From NCBI GenBank assembly GCA_043228905.1, contig JBHGNT010000012.1, forward strand, positions 19,034,001 to 19,098,000: a stretch of DNA of 64,000 nt, written 5' to 3'. Below the pieces are notes generated by a model, which saw only the letters and a program-made list of their open reading frames with translations, did no database searches and was not told the origin of the DNA. This document shows, one piece after another, positions 12,101-25,800 of the stretch (position 1 is its first letter; every line of letters begins with the position of its first letter). Origin of the DNA: Azolla caroliniana (Eukaryota > Polypodiophyta). The position numbers and the translations under genes were made by a program.

Positions 12101-15100
12101 GATCTGAACCTTGCAGTTAGATTGTTGATCACTACATCTTTTTGTTTGTTATGGATCTCCAACTTAACACCTCAGGTCATCCTGCAGCATTTGTGACATT
12201 AACTTTGCTTATATGGGCAGAAGTGGAAAGGTGATAGCTTATGAAAAAGGCTATATGGTCAAATCATGTTACGAAGAATGTGACATTCTTATGTGCAGAA
12301 CAATAACGACTCTTCATTGGAGCTAATTGCATAGTAACTAGAGATCAATATGGGGCAATAACGGTAAAAGAACACTAGGCTGGACAGATTTCCAATACAG
12401 AAGTGCAAAAGAAAAAGGCTCAAACAAATTCCCAGGATTGAAACAACCATAATAAGGCTGAATGGACTCATACCACAACATTTGGAGCAGCATGTCCCAG
12501 TGTAAAATCCAGGAAAGTTGCTGTGAGAAAAAAAATGAAGCTGTAACCTTGTTACTTAACAGAACCAAAGCAAAATGCACAATGGCATTTAGCTTGGAAT
12601 CTCACAATATCAGCACACTCACATTCGAAGTCTAGTTAACATTCTCACATTCAGAGTATGCAAAAGTTATAATTCCAAAAAATGAGCAGGTGAAGGGAAT
12701 AATATCTTCCAGTCTAAATTTGATGTTTTGTTCACAACTGCGGAGAAGAATCTTTTGAAAGTTTTACAGCATATGTTCTTGGTAAATGCATAAATGGATT
12801 TCAAAAGTCAAGAATACATGTAGCTCTCCTGGTAAAGTGTTTGTGGTATACAATAATAACAAGATTGGGTCAATGAGATCATTGCATATGTGAGTAAACA
12901 CTTCCCTTAGTCTCTTGACCCTTTTATATTCATTTATTCTGATAACCTAGCATATGTGTCCATTTGTAACAATCTTAAATGTCAAAATGGATCAGTTGCT
13001 GTGAATTGGTGAATGCAAGAAAACAAATACTACAACTTTTATTGAAAACAAGTTATGCCCTAACATACATAATAAAAACACACTGTTTGCTTAACCAAAG
13101 AAGTAAAACGAGGACTAAGCATACTACAGACCCCTATACCAAATGGCAATCAGTTGTGTTGAGATCAAAGTTAAAGTTCTGTTGTACGCATACCAAAATG
13201 GATGCATTGTGAGTATTGCGAGCATTATCAATTATGGAAGCCAAAGACTGAAATAGATGATCTAATACCCATGCCCCAAGTGTGAGCCATCATATTTAGC
13301 ACACCAATATCTCGTACACTCAAAATAGAGATAAATATCTTGAATGGACAGAGAAAAAAGAAATGTGTAGTATTTGGGAATTGAATATTAAAACAAAGGG
13401 CATGCAACATTGGGAGGCCCAACTTATAGGAGCATATGAGTTTCTTTATCAATTTTCTTGAAGGATGCACTAAATTAGAAGAACTGCAAACATCATGGAA
13501 TTCTGAGACAAGACATACGATTTGTTCACTTGATTAAACATGAACACATAGTGTCACAGGATAGGTTAAGGTTGCATGGTATATCTCCTATTCTCCTGTA
13601 GGAATAGGAAGAAAGTATTCAAAGTTCAATTGGTCTCATGGGTAAACTTGGCCCTTTGCAGATGGTATAACATCATTGTTTCTCTCTTTCTACCTTGCAC
13701 TCACTAAGAACACTCTTTCATGCCAGAGTTAATAGACGGAATATAAAAACCCAAGACGCCCATAATCAACTTTAAACAAAATGCTTGGCTGTGCTGAAGT
13801 TATACCTTAAGCAATTCTATAGCTAGCATTCCTTGAGCCTTTTCAGACAAGACCTTCTCAAGATCTTCACTACTCCAACTTTTCGGAATGTTTCCAACAA
13901 ACAATTTGTTTTTCAGCTGAGAAGGAGAGAATCGCAACTTTCTTCCCTGTATCACCAAAAAACTTCAATCAAGCCTTTTGATACTACCATCAAAATGTTT
14001 CTTAAGGAAGCAAATACTAAGCCAGCTTCACCTTGAATTCGCGATCATTAAGAGTCTCAATTGCTGTTAGTGCAATTTTCTTGTTGGCAAAAGTCACAAA
14101 TGCAAAACCTTTGTTGCAGTTTTCTTGCTTATCTTTATCCCGCATTACCCGCACCTTGCCATATATATAGAATTCTGATTATCCATCCTTCATACATTTT
14201 ACCCCTATATTACTAATGCAGTTGATCAAGCCAAACTGCAAGCCCAAAGATGCACATGATTCATATTTTTACCAGTTATCATAAAGCAAATGTCCAAACA
14301 TTCAAAAGTTTGAAATTTCTACTTCAATGATATCTCTACCATGAACCTTATTATTACTAAAATGCAATTGATCAAACAATCAAATGTTGAAATTACTAAC
14401 TCAAAATATATCTCAACTAGGTACACATGATTCGTATTTGATTCAATTGTCAAAGCCTGTCAAGATGTGAACTTACTACCTCCAAGCATACCTATTGATC
14501 AGTAACGAAATTCCAAATGTGAACATTGCTACCTTAAAGATATATATCCACAAGGTGCACATAATTCATATGATTAACATATGAAATTATTACTAATGCA
14601 ATTGTTCATGCAATTAGCAACATATGATAATCATACCTCAAAGATATCTCCACACGGTGCACATAATCTTCTCAAATCCTCTTCAACAGTGTCCTTGCTG
14701 ATGTTTCCGATAAATACCTCCGAACCATGTTCAGGCTGAGACAGGGGATCCTCTTTCCTTTCATCATTTCTTACTTCCTCTTGTACCAATCCTTCAATTG
14801 ATACCATTTCTTCATTTTTATGTCTTTTATCATCATCCAAGTCACCATCTCCATCACAAACCTCATCCTCTACCACTTCAACCACAACTTTTCTCTGTCT
14901 ATGATCTTCAGGTTCAACATGAACAAGACGATGTTGTTCTTGAATACATTCAAGTTCTTCTTGACCATATGTCTCATCTTGGTCCTCTTCACCTATGTCT
15001 AGGTCAAGACCTTCTTGACCATCTGGTCCTTCTCCTTTATAATCCTCATCAACATCACCTTCTCCATCCAAATCTTCATCGATGATATCCTCTGTTTCAT

Positions 15101-15176
15101 CATCAAAGAGCTCCTGCTGAACCTCTTCTTCATAATCATCTTCTACCTCTTGGGAGATACCAGGTGAGTTTTCCAT
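9108..15176 (-). CDS. LIF2: hnRNP R/Q-type protein with three RRMs (LIF2 family)
   Basis: Eight minus-strand exons are inferred: 15176-14637, 14154-14032, 13946-13806, 11452-11276, 9960-9753, 9682-9492, 9414-9323 and 9237-9108. All splice sites are GT/AG and phases agree, giving 533 aa. Residues 1-145 are very acidic (Glu/Asp runs). RRM1 begins near residue 152 (SEVFIGNISK) with RNP1 KGFAFVTF. RRM2 begins near 234 (NKLFVGNIPK) with RNP1 RGFAFVEY. RRM3 begins near 329 (KVVYVRNLPE) with RNP1 RDFGFVHF. The tail has YGRGPTPAGMSMVPMVLPDG and ends RRYRPY, as in Arabidopsis LIF2. That family of nuclear RNA-binding proteins interacts with LHP1 and tunes flowering and stress genes. The last exon is read in a frame that single-frame translation would miss. 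Introns 3 and 4 are long (2.35 and 1.3 kb). The paralogue within the family is not resolved. Confidence 0.92.
12085..12150 (-). repeat. possible SINE fragment in intron 3 of the LIF2-like gene
   Basis: The minus strand carries GCAAGGTTCAGATCTTGC, a B-box-like text similar to the SINE heads at 0.9 and 41.2 kb, with a weak A-box-like stretch before it. It lies in the long intron between 11453 and 13805. The match is short, so the call is weak. Confidence 0.25.
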
Positions 15177-17974
15177 CTCTCTTTCCTATCTGATGAGCTT
15201 CAGAGGTTTGGACCTAGAAAAAAATGCCTTATTTGGGCAGGATAATAATGTGAAGAAAATGGTTTCCACACAGAGAGACAAAGGTGGGGGTGACCATGGA
15301 AGTGCAGAGAAGTAACAGAGAACATACCTTCAGGACTGGAGGAAGAGTCGGCCAAATCAAGCTATGGCTAATGGCTATGGTGATAACCGTGGTGTCTGTA
15401 GTAACCCTATGACTCTGTTTTCACTTAACCATGGTTACTTAGGGTTCTTTGACACTTGCTCTAACCATGGTTAGGGCCATTGCTCAATGTCACACTTAAG
15501 AGTGCTTTTCTGAGCTTAGGGTTTATGTGACAAGCTCGCACTTGTTCTAATCACAATTGTTGTTCCTTGCTTGGCATTAGGGTTAGGGTTAGGGTTAGGG
15601 TTAGAGATAAAGAGTTATAGTCCTGTGGCGCTCGAACATTGGCGATGAAGAAGAATGTATGGTTAAGGTTATATGTCACTTTGAGGTTGTGCATACATTC
15701 GTTCTAACTATGGTCACTTTGGAGGCCTTGTTTCATCGGAGAAATAGAAAAAGAATATATGGCCAGTGCAAATACTACATCTCTTTACGACTTTGTATGG
15801 CATTTGCAATATCTCTTTATTGATTGTTCTCATCCAACCATGTTTTGGGTTTTGATTGGTGTTAGGGTAACTTTGGATTAGAGTTAAGATCATATAGCAC
15901 CCCAAGGTTGTTTTCGATCCAATTCTCACAACTAGTGTTGTTCATTAGAATCAAGGTTGTGTGGAACATGAGGATTTATGCCCTTGAAAGGGAGAGGAAA
16001 GATACATAGCAAATTATGACAAACATTGCTTATCTTGCAACTCATCCACCCACTTGTCTACTAAGCAAAAATATCTTGCAACATCATGCAATGCAAGCTC
16101 AATACTAGATATATTCAAGGGTTTGATGACCTCATTACAAAAAGAACTTCTAGGGTTCATTACATGCATGAAATACAATGACAAACAAATTTGTGCCATG
16201 GTGGACGTCATGTAAAAGCTCCCCCCAACACATTGTAGAATGGTTGACATAATCACAAAACATGTGATACCTTGGGTACCTTAACACCAGGTATTTACAA
16301 AAGTATTTGTAAAAGTATTACAAATAGATTACAAAAGCATATGCCAAAGTTCATACACCTAACTAACTCAATACATTTCACAATGTGCTTGAAAGATTAT
16401 TTTATGGTCAAAGAGTTTCAAGGTTCCGCCTTACAATTTTATTGGGGCGAGATGCGATGTTCTGAGTAATATTTGATGGTATAGTTACATCAAATATTGT
16501 CCTTAGGAGATTTACTTCTAAAAGATGTTTCGTCATCAAATGACGCAATATATACTAGGATTTGGAAAATGATCCTTTCATGTTTTTACAAGCATCATGT
16601 GAGAATCTTGAGAAGGAATGCACATACGAGACCAATTTGCCTTGGCATCCATGCTTCATATTACTTGGAGGAAAACTCGCCTCATCTTGTGCACTAAGAG
16701 AGATTGGATCCATAATTCGAAAAGGTTGTACTTTATGACATTTGTGGCATCCATTAGAAGCGAATGTTACAAAATGCACACTCATTGATTGAATCACTAA
16801 CCAATTGAGGGATAAGTTCATATATTGGAAGGTACAATCTTGGTCATTTCATATATGCCTTAAAGTTGTACATTGTATTATGGAACCTACTACATTAGAT
16901 TTGTTGTAATTGTTGTCACTGACCAAGTAAGCTTTTCGTTCCATTTGGCAACCTCTTTGATATTTGTTGTGGAGAAAGAGCGATCCCATGGGTTATGTAG
17001 GACCATCTAGCAATCCTTAAGAACTTGGGAGAGCTACAATATTCAACTTATTTACCCATATAATGACTCATTGATTTTCATTATTGGAGGATGTGTTTGC
17101 GCTCACAACCATGGATATTTATTGTCTGATATTTCATTGATGAGTATGGGGTAAAACATGGGAGGACAATGATTAAGGAGTTATAATGGTGATTAATTAA
17201 TGGAAGTATTCCACTTTATTTATATGGACACCATCATCTAACAAAGAGCATTGTGGTTACTTCCAATAGCAGTTACTCATGTCTTCTTGATTCTTATTTT
17301 GGCACGGAAAAGAGATATTTCACTCCCAATTTAATTGCTAGCATCATACCCAATTATAGGTTTATTTGGCAACAACTAAAGAGTATAACATTGATAGAGG
17401 CTTGTTTACCTAGACAAACCCAAGAGCAACCATCTATTGATTGACATTACTATGGGCTCACTGGTAAATACTAATCTCTCGTACTATATATTTCTCCATT
17501 GAATCTCTTGGATGGCTATCATCTAAGGCTAAAAAAGAATATGTGACTCTAATTATGGATGATGACAAATGTTAAAATATAGTTGACCTTATAAATTTCC
17601 ACTTCTAGCAAATTTCTTCATTTTAAGAGTATTGAATATTGGGGTTTTCTCATGTTGTTATTTGATGCCAAGAAAGTGAGGGTTTTCAAAATTTACACAA
17701 CTTGACTAGAAACCAAAGATGGGGATGATTGTCGGTCCAAGGTATCAAGGATTGCCCAATACTTATGTATTTGACGGTAGACATGTAGTTAGAACATATC
17801 TACAAATGTTGGAAGGGAGTATTGATGTGGGGATTTTGTTTGTTGGAGCAAGTCAAATTTCTTTCCTCGGTGGAGTGTTCATCTTGCCTATTGGTTATTC
17901 AACTTGTCCCATTAGTATTGGTGACATTAGTCCGTTGTGGTACCATTGTAGTTAATATAATTCTATGTTTTCAT

Positions 17975-18011
<37 letters not shown>

Positions 18012-20939
18012 TTATCTTGATTTAATACTATTTTGTGAAAGTGGGCTCTGCTAGTTCTAAGAACCTTTGTAGATTCTTTGTTACCCTCTTCTTATTAGTG
18101 TGAGTGCTCCTTGGAGGAGTTCGCATTTGTCACTTCTACAATTCAATTTCATTATATACAATTGGTAATTGGGTGTATGGTTGGCTATTCTAGTTCACCA
18201 AAGGAACCATCTGAGATTGGTTGCAATAATCTTTACCCATGGTATTAGGTTGTATCACAAAAAAATAGTAAAGGACTTTCCTACGCAACCCTTTCCAACT
18301 CCAATCTTGTGAGGACATCTTGGTCATGACTCATAATAATTAAGCCAATCAACAAATTTGAAAGTTTAGTTGTATGACCTTAATACAAAGCATCATGTTT
18401 TAATATATATATATATACATAATAGGAGCCAATGTCACTATATAAAGATTGCTCCATGAATTTCCTTCGAGATGTTTGATGCTTCCCATACGTATGTACG
18501 TACTACGTACGTACGCCGACAAGTAACTTAGTATCGATCCCCACTACTTAGCAAGGGCTTGCATATGACATATTTTCATCTCTATAGAAAACAAGCCTAT
18601 TAAATTGTCGAAAGAAGAATAGGGACTAAGAGGCTTGCAAACCATTTTTGTTCAAGTAACATTCAACAATGATTAGGGGATCTTTCTTGGTTCATACCCT
18701 AATAGTTATTCTTAGCAAGTAATCTTGTTGTGTGTGGCATGTGGGAACACAAGAGGAATGAAGTCCAAGTGCACCTATAGGTCAATGTCATTAATTGCTC
18801 TCAAAAGGCAGAGCAAGTAAGTATGAAAGCAAGATAACTACATTATAAGAATGGATGATAAAAAATGCACATAATAAAGTGAAGCAAAAAAGGTAGATTG
18901 AGGACTATCATGGCATGGTTAAATCTTCCAAGCATAAGATTAGAGGCACGTATCACTACACGAGGTAGGGTCTCCTCATCATCACATAAGCCACAAGAGC
19001 CAATAGTTTGGAGACCTTACAAAATGCAAGCAAGGAAGAGAAAAGATAGAGATATGAGAGGGAGTCCAATGCATGATGCCATTTAAAGAGACACTCCATA
19101 GAGTAAGTTAAGAAACATTTTCGATGTTTTGTAAGCATAGCCATATTTTTGTTTCCATACTTACAAACACCTGGGGATTTGAGGAACCTTTTAATGCTAA
19201 TATAATTGTTAAGAGAAATTAAGGTCCTTGTTACATAGTTACATAGACCCAATGGAGAGTTATCACATCAATGGTATATTTTCTAGGTGATGCTTGAGTT
19301 TTCTTAACACTATTTGGTTTTCATAATTTTGCAGAATATAGTGTATCAAAATGACTTTAACACAATACCTCATTTTCTACATGATGGTGAATCTAGCATA
19401 TGTATTACCCATGATAAGTTTGCCTCTATTTTTATCACATTGAACACATTACATTGTATAATGTGATTTTTATCACATTGAGATATTTGGACATTATTAA
19501 TGTCAACAATAAATAAATGCATCCTCAACAATCAAGACATCCCTTGAATCAAAGGCCATGCAAGCCATCCTAATCATCAACGATACACTTTATGGTATCT
19601 TGAGATAGAGAGATCTAACATGTTAATTTAATTAACATACAAATGGACATGTGCGATGTTTCTCTTCTTATGTCAACAAAACATTAAATCTTCATTTATC
19701 ATGTCAACACCCATTACATACCAATAGGATGATCAAGTTTTAGCAAAAATGGTAGTTTACATCGACAATGAAGGATGCAAACCAAGCAAATTAGGGTAGG
19801 TTAGAAGGCCTTCCAAGAATGACTGTGATGAGATTGTGCCGAAGAATTTTAACATCATCTCTGACTTTCATGGAATATATCCCTATCTAAGACAACGTAA
19901 TTGTCCCATATGTTGGGCAATGCATGTAGTAGCCACCATAAATAGTGAGGATTTCTTATACATCATCATATGGTGGCCAAAAATACTATGCATGGTACCC
20001 AAAAAGCATGTGCATCACCTCTACTAAGGCACAACATGTAGCCACATGTGCTTTGTTTTGTTCTTGAGGTCAATCATCACTATGCTTAAGTAGAGTGCAT
20101 ATCTATTTTTCTTAAGGGATGAGGTTGTTATGTTAAAGACTACAAGAGAAGTTCTATGAGATGGGTGCATGCATTAATTGATCGTATGAAGTATTTTCAG
20201 ATGTAACTCATGAACTTGCTTCACATGTGATACACTGACAGTGAAAGATGTTCCTCAACTCCGATGTCCGAAGAAGGAATAGAGTTCACAAATATAATAT
20301 GCTAATCTCTTGAGGATCCTTTCTGAATATCAAGATCATGGCAACAAGCACAGAGGAGGTCGATTTCCCTTCTCCCATTAGATGGTGCAAGGATGAGAAT
20401 ATGTTGTTGGGTACATGCCATCATTTCGTTGTAGATGTTGCAACATGTTGCGGTTTTGAGTGCACCAACATGATGGCATAATTTGATGGAGGGATCAACA
20501 AGGGAGGTCTCTTAGGTTTTGTCTATCTTTAATACCTAGGTATAATGTGAACTCAACAAAGTTGTCACCCATATATGGGGTAGGTAGTCTCAAAGCCTCT
20601 AGTTACGTCCGGTCAACATTGGTTTCCTGCATCCCTCCAAGACACCTTCAACAAGTGTCGACAATGGTGTTGATGTCTAGGCCATCTCCTCCAAGGGGGA
20701 TATGGGATTCAAATCTTTCCTAACATGACTGATAAACCTTGTTGTGGAACATAGTGTTGATCAAATGGGTGTGGATACTAGAAGGTGACTTAACTATTAA
20801 TCCAAGTGAGGTTGGGGATTTTCCTAATTGTCATGTTAAACCTAAGTATTTAAAAGCCTAATTAATGTATTATTCTTAAGTTAGAAAAATCCTAAAGTAC
20901 GTGTAATGTAATAAATATGATTAATACTTGAAAAGAAAA
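15177..20939. other. intergenic, no gene supported
   Basis: The first ~200 bp upstream of the LIF2-like ATG should hold its promoter and 5' UTR. Beyond that I see only short frames, a telomere-like run (15577-15604), a GA microsatellite at about 17980-18006 and old A/T-rich sequence. Some frames near 17.3 and 20.0 kb resemble decayed copia RNase H weakly, too weakly to annotate. Confidence 0.5.
15577..15604 (+). repeat. short TTAGGG run (interstitial telomere-like)
   Basis: Four to five consecutive TTAGGG units lie about 400 bp upstream of the LIF2-like start codon. The common plant telomere unit is TTTAGGG, so this may be a telo-box-like promoter motif or a chance microsatellite. No longer array is present. 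Confidence 0.6.
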
Positions 20940-21743
20940 TCAACGGTCCCCCCAAAGCCAAAAATTCCACTTATTCCCATCCCCTTCTTCTTCTTCATCA
21001 TCTTCTTCTTCCCCTTCATGGTGATGATGATATAAGGTACTAGTTTCGCCAGCTTGAGGCGCTCCCGATGAGGATGACGAGGACGACGAAAGAAGCATTG
21101 CATGAGCCATGTCCGCTATGACATAAGGATCATGGGCCATCTCTTCATCCATAGGAGGAGGCGCGATCACTCCGGTGGTGCTGGTGTAGTTATAGTTTTC
21201 AGCTTCTTCGGCAATGGTATTGGTATCATGTCCCTCGGGCCCCGTTGGCGCCACTTTCTCGGACACCTTGGATTTGGAGCTCCAAGCTGCAGCCGCGGCC
21301 GCGGCAGCGGTCTGGATGTCCCGAGCCGAGAGCGTGGCCGGGCGGGGCAAGGAAGACGCGAGGTCCGGGAAATTGAGGTCGGCGGCCGCAATGTCCGGGC
21401 CCCGGAGGGAGAGGGCGGCGACATCGTAAGCGCGCGCGGCCATCTCCGGGGTGGAGAAGGAGCCGAGCCAGATGCGGGACTTCGTGCGAGGGTCACGGAT
21501 CTCCGCCACCCACTTGCCCCAGCTGCGTTGACGGATCCCATGGAAGATGGGGTGCACGCATGTGTTCGTGGGCCCGGGCCCGGGGCCGGAGGACAAGTGT
21601 GGTGGTGGGGAGTCTTCGGAGGAGGAGGTGCGAGGGCGGCGTCGAGGGGAGCGAGGTGGGGGATTAGGGTTAGGGTTAGGGTTGGGTGGAGATGAGGGAT
21701 CATCAGCTCCCCCACCAGCTCCCCCACCAGCTAGAAGGCTCAT
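20940..21743 (-). CDS. AP2/ERF-domain transcription factor, DREB-like
   Basis: This is a single-exon gene, as is typical of the ERF family, encoding 267 aa from the ATG at 21743. An in-frame start at 21788 would add 15 residues, but the MSLLAGG start is preferred. One AP2 domain spans residues about 66-124: [18 protein letters not shown], then [20 protein letters not shown] and LNFPDL. Val14 in the domain is the DREB signature, but position 19 is Asp, the ERF-type residue. The usual YRG element is replaced by FHG. The N-terminus is Pro/Asn/Arg-rich and includes a basic stretch RSPRRRPR that could be a nuclear signal. The C-terminus has Ala, Ser, His and Glu/Asp runs and ends [11 protein letters not shown], an acidic-plus-Trp tail of the kind seen in activators. 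It probably binds DRE/GCC-like promoter elements in the nucleus. Local GC content is far above that of the flanks. Confidence 0.9.
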   Translation of the reverse strand: MSLLAGGGAGGGADDPSSPPNPNPNPNPPPRSPRRRPRTSSSEDSPPPHLSSGPGPGPTNTCVHPIFHGIRQRSWGKWVAEIRDPRTKSRIWLGSFSTPEMAARAYDVAALSLRGPDIAAADLNFPDLASSLPRPATLSARDIQTAAAAAAAAWSSKSKVSEKVAPTGPEGHDTNTIAEEAENYNYTSTTGVIAPPPMDEEMAHDPYVIADMAHAMLLSSSSSSSSGAPQAGETSTLYHHHHEGEEEDDEEEEGDGNKWNFWLWGDR

Positions 21744-21845
21744 GGTTAGGTTGGTTTTGGTCTCCCTCTTGTCTTGTGGAGGGGACAAACAAAGGTCTCA
21801 TGCAAATGAGGACTTTGATTGGCTTTGGTTTGTTGGATTGCAAAG

Positions 21846-21870
21846 AAAGAGAGAGAGAGAGAGAGAGAGC
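21846..21870. repeat. GA/CT microsatellite in the ERF 5' UTR
   Basis: A pure GA run on the plus strand, i.e. CT on the sense strand of the ERF gene. It lies about 105 bp upstream of its ATG and downstream of the TATA-like site. CT-rich 5' UTRs are common in plants. Confidence 0.8.
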
Positions 21871-21904
21871 CCCTTTTTTGACAAAAGCAACCCAAAGGGG
21901 CAAT

Positions 21905-21915
21905 CTATATAAATA
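21905..21915 (-). promoter_or_regulatory. TATA-like box of the ERF gene
   Basis: On the minus strand the text reads TATTTATATAG, about 165 bp upstream of the ATG at 21743. Position and sequence suit a TATA box with a start site just upstream of the CT run. It is inferred from sequence only. Confidence 0.5.
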
Positions 21916-21948
21916 AGCAAAACCTCAATGGTCCTTTCCAAGTGCCAT

Positions 21949-21956
21949 CCACGTGG
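21949..21956. promoter_or_regulatory. G-box (CCACGTGG) upstream of the ERF gene
   Basis: A perfect palindromic CCACGTGG lies about 35 bp upstream of the TATA-like box. G-boxes with this core bind bZIP and bHLH factors and serve in ABA or light responses. A single site without a coupling element seen is suggestive only. Confidence 0.5.
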
Positions 21957-22821
21957 AAAGTGCAAATGAAAGCTTTTTCCTTCAACTTTTTCTTTTTCTT
22001 TTTTTCTTTTTAATGGGAAGCTAACTATTTGAGCCTTAAGTCGTTTAAACAACATTACACGCACGGCACCTCCGTATTAATACACAAGGTAAACGAGAAA
22101 TAAAGGAAGCATTGGCCAACAACTACTTTGACGGCCACCCACCAACACAACAGCCTCTTTGTCCCCTTTTTGGCCAATTGTCGACATCGACAACTTCTAC
22201 GGAACGGCTCCAAATATGCACTAGTGATGATCTTGCTATGTTGCGTAGATGAGTGGACCTCGCTACGGAACATACCATGGAATTGGTGCTACAAGTCGAG
22301 GCTAGCATTTTAATGTTGAGCAAGTGTGAACATGTCCAATGTGACCAATCATTGACAAAATTAGGAGATTCGAACCTCATTTGTGGTATAGTGAACACCA
22401 TTAGCTAGGGAGCTAATCAAGAGTCCATGATGTATGTTGTCATAGCACAAGGTCACCTAGGGCACAAACTAGCTCATATAAGACACATAACCAAACACGG
22501 ACAGAAGCCATCGGCCTACGATTATGGTTACATTCTTACTCAATCTTGCACCTAGTGGATTCTTGGATGTTTTTATTTCATATATATTTCTCAAAAATAT
22601 GGTTTTAGCATTTTTTGTTTAGATAAATGTGAAGGTCTCGCAGTGTCGGTTTTTCATATTTTACTCCATGGCCTTGCTATTTCTCACATGGTGTTGCTTT
22701 TACGGACAAATTGTTTCCCAATCCTTATTTCTGGCACCATTTTTCTCCTAATCATTTTCTCATGCTTGCAGCTTGCAAGATGAGTTCTTGAAGCATTGCA
22801 TGTAAAACCATATTTACATAT

Positions 22822-22868
<47 letters not shown>

Positions 22869-25800
22869 GTCATTATTGGCCTCAATATAGATGCTAAAAA
22901 TATATATCTATCTATCATGTTTCATGTAAACCCATCTTTAGATATATGTTAATGTGGAAAGAAATTTAAATTCACCTTAATACCCCAACATAAATAATCA
23001 CATTTCACATTTTACATACTAGAGCAACGCTTGAAGGATTAAAGGAAGACAAAGACGATGTCCTATACTTGAGACTTTTTGTTTACATGTGCATAGAATA
23101 AGACATTTATAAACACAAATCCAAGAAAGTATTCCACCTTGATGAGTCCAAACTCTTCAAATGATGTATTCTACAGTAATGGTTGAATGCCAAGCATCAA
23201 ACTTAAGGTTTATTAACAAGTATAAAGTTGTCAATACATTTGAAGACTTGATTATTTTAGACGTATGTTTCCATAGACAGATACTAATGATCATAAACGT
23301 TTTGATAACTACCGAACAAGGACATGGTAATATTTGTTCAATATTTGGAGATCACTTGTTTGATTCTTTCCTACTAACTTCAATTAAAAAACAAATGTGA
23401 TGATGTTGCCAAAAGTTACTTGATGATAAAGAATGGAATTACAAATAGATCAACCAATTCTGAAATAAAGTGTGATATCCTAACATGAGGGTAAAGGGTT
23501 AAGATCTCAGTATAACTCATAGAACTAGGCATCAATGACAATTCAAGTAAAGTACTTATAACAGGTAGAAAATATTCTTTCCAAGTTAATGAACCCCTCC
23601 CAATGGTTAACAAGTAGAATAAGGATAATGTCTTGAATAAAAATTAGTGGTGTTGATGTAGAAAAATCCATTCTTCATGAAATCTTGTAAGCCTTTGACT
23701 TCATCATATATATTTCATTCTTCATTACCCATGATCAAGTTGTTCAAAACTAATGCTAACACCGAAAACAATCATTCACAACAAACTACACCAGTACATA
23801 AGATAGGAGCTCAAAGCACTCAGATAATGTTAGAAACTAATAGTGGCAAGATGATTTTGCCGCCCAACCAATGACCAACTAAATGATTCATCAACTACAT
23901 TGTCAGGTTTAGTTTCTACTTGTCGAAAGACTCACCATGTGCATGGCCAAGGCTTGTCAACCACTTGATGGAAGCCAATCTACCTTACATTCTAAGTCTT
24001 CCCTCAACCAAACCTAAACCCCATCAATCATGTCCATCTATAATATTGCACTTACCTATGATAAAGTAACAAATATTACACCTTCCAACTAACTCTACAA
24101 ATGCAAACCCATGCATTTCAGGTCCAACCATAGTTTGTGTCACATTTTATGCTCTAAAACATTTCACTTCATAAATAATGGAATGGAGCGTTGATCTTTG
24201 GTGGATAATCAATAACTTGAATTGCAAATATGTGTGCTTCTTGTTCGTCTAAACATATGTGCCATATTTGGCACACTTTCATGAAAGGTATTTGGTACAA
24301 TTTGGAACAATTTTGATCAGGACATTGAGGTGCACGAGTTGTTCTGGAATATTTAAGAAAGATATTGATTTTTTTATCTATACAAAAATCTTATAAGAAT
24401 CTAGATTCAAAATAGTGATCTCTCTAATGTACTACATAAAATGCCACCATTTGTCTATCCTTTTGTGAGTGGTTAGCCTCTCCTTTGATAAAGCCTTTAA
24501 AGTTTTAATACTCAAGCGATAGGTTGAAAGTTATGCTAAAAACTTTTTTAGTGTCGTGTGGGCATCTCCACATCCAAAATGGATGTTTATCCACGCATTT
24601 TGAACAAGAATATGTACGATCAAGGTTTGTTGACAAGTCGAGTGACATATTGGGTAAATTCATTTGCAATGAATGCCATGGTAAGGATACATTGAGATTT
24701 TAAAGATGTTGTTGTTAAGGTTAAGTTGACTTTAACCATGACATCAATACATATAGACTACACGGTTCATCTTTTTTGATGTATAAACCACCCTAACATG
24801 CTAGGATATGTTCGCCGTTGAAACATTATATTCTATATCATATTCGTCTATCACAATTGAATTTACTTCTTTCCTTTCTTTTTATTGAGAACAATGAAGG
24901 CCATTCGACACATTTCAAGTTCATTGTCGTTTCCTTTCTAATTGTTTTCTTGTATTTACCAAAGTGTACTACACTAATAAAATATATGTAACACAAGCAA
25001 CTATTTGTTGGTTCACAATTCGAACGTGATAGTGCTACTTAGACTACATATCAATAGGATGAAACTTAGCTACTTCAAAGTAGATTGTGACAATGTGTTT
25101 GCTATTTTGTGTTCTTCTATTTCCAATCAAGAACGTGTAGATCCTCGTCATTATCTCACAACACCAATGTGGAATTTCATTATGAGAACACTATTCAATT
25201 GTAGATAGAAACCAAGAAGTATGAATCCTTTCATGAAATGCATTGTTGGAGTGGATGAATTGCCTTTTCAGGCTATCTCTAATCTTAAACTTTAGAATCT
25301 TGAAAATGTTTTTATTGTTGAGGAGACAACTCATTATTTTCAATGATCATTATGAGATATATTCAATTGGATATGTTGCTTCATCACATCTTCTTTCCTA
25401 GCATTTAAGAAGACTAAAATATTATTCCCTTCTCGTCTTTGTTCATCCAATGTACTATATGGTGTCTCATTGCTTTTAACATAATCAATTTGCCTATCTA
25501 TGTATTTGTAGAGTACCCTAGTTTTATAGGTGAAAGTGTACATTCAGTGTTAGTTATCACAAAGAGGTGACATTCAACTATACCCCTTGCAAGGTTTAAA
25601 AAATGAGAGTTAAAATAGTTTGAAAAGACATTGGTTTGAGCTGAAAATTCCTGACATTTCAATCATAATCAATCCATGCCAATCCAAATTTGAACATAAT
25701 AAAGGGCTCTACAATTTATAGCAAGACCCTCCAAATGTACCGAAATTTGTTAATGAGTAGTTTCAACAAAGTTAAACCGATGTTTATTAGAGTGAGGTAA

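Noticed and set aside
17250-20170. Possible copia RNase H fragments
   Set aside because: Similarity is limited to a few residues in short frames and cannot be separated from chance without a search.
21664-21684. TTAGGG-like run
   Set aside because: It lies in the ERF coding region and is the reverse of codons for an Asn-Pro repeat, so it needs no telomere explanation.
21102-21912. Long plus-strand frames and an alternative minus frame across the ERF gene
   Set aside because: They arise from the GC-rich composition of the ERF coding sequence. Only the 20940-21743 minus frame encodes an AP2 domain.
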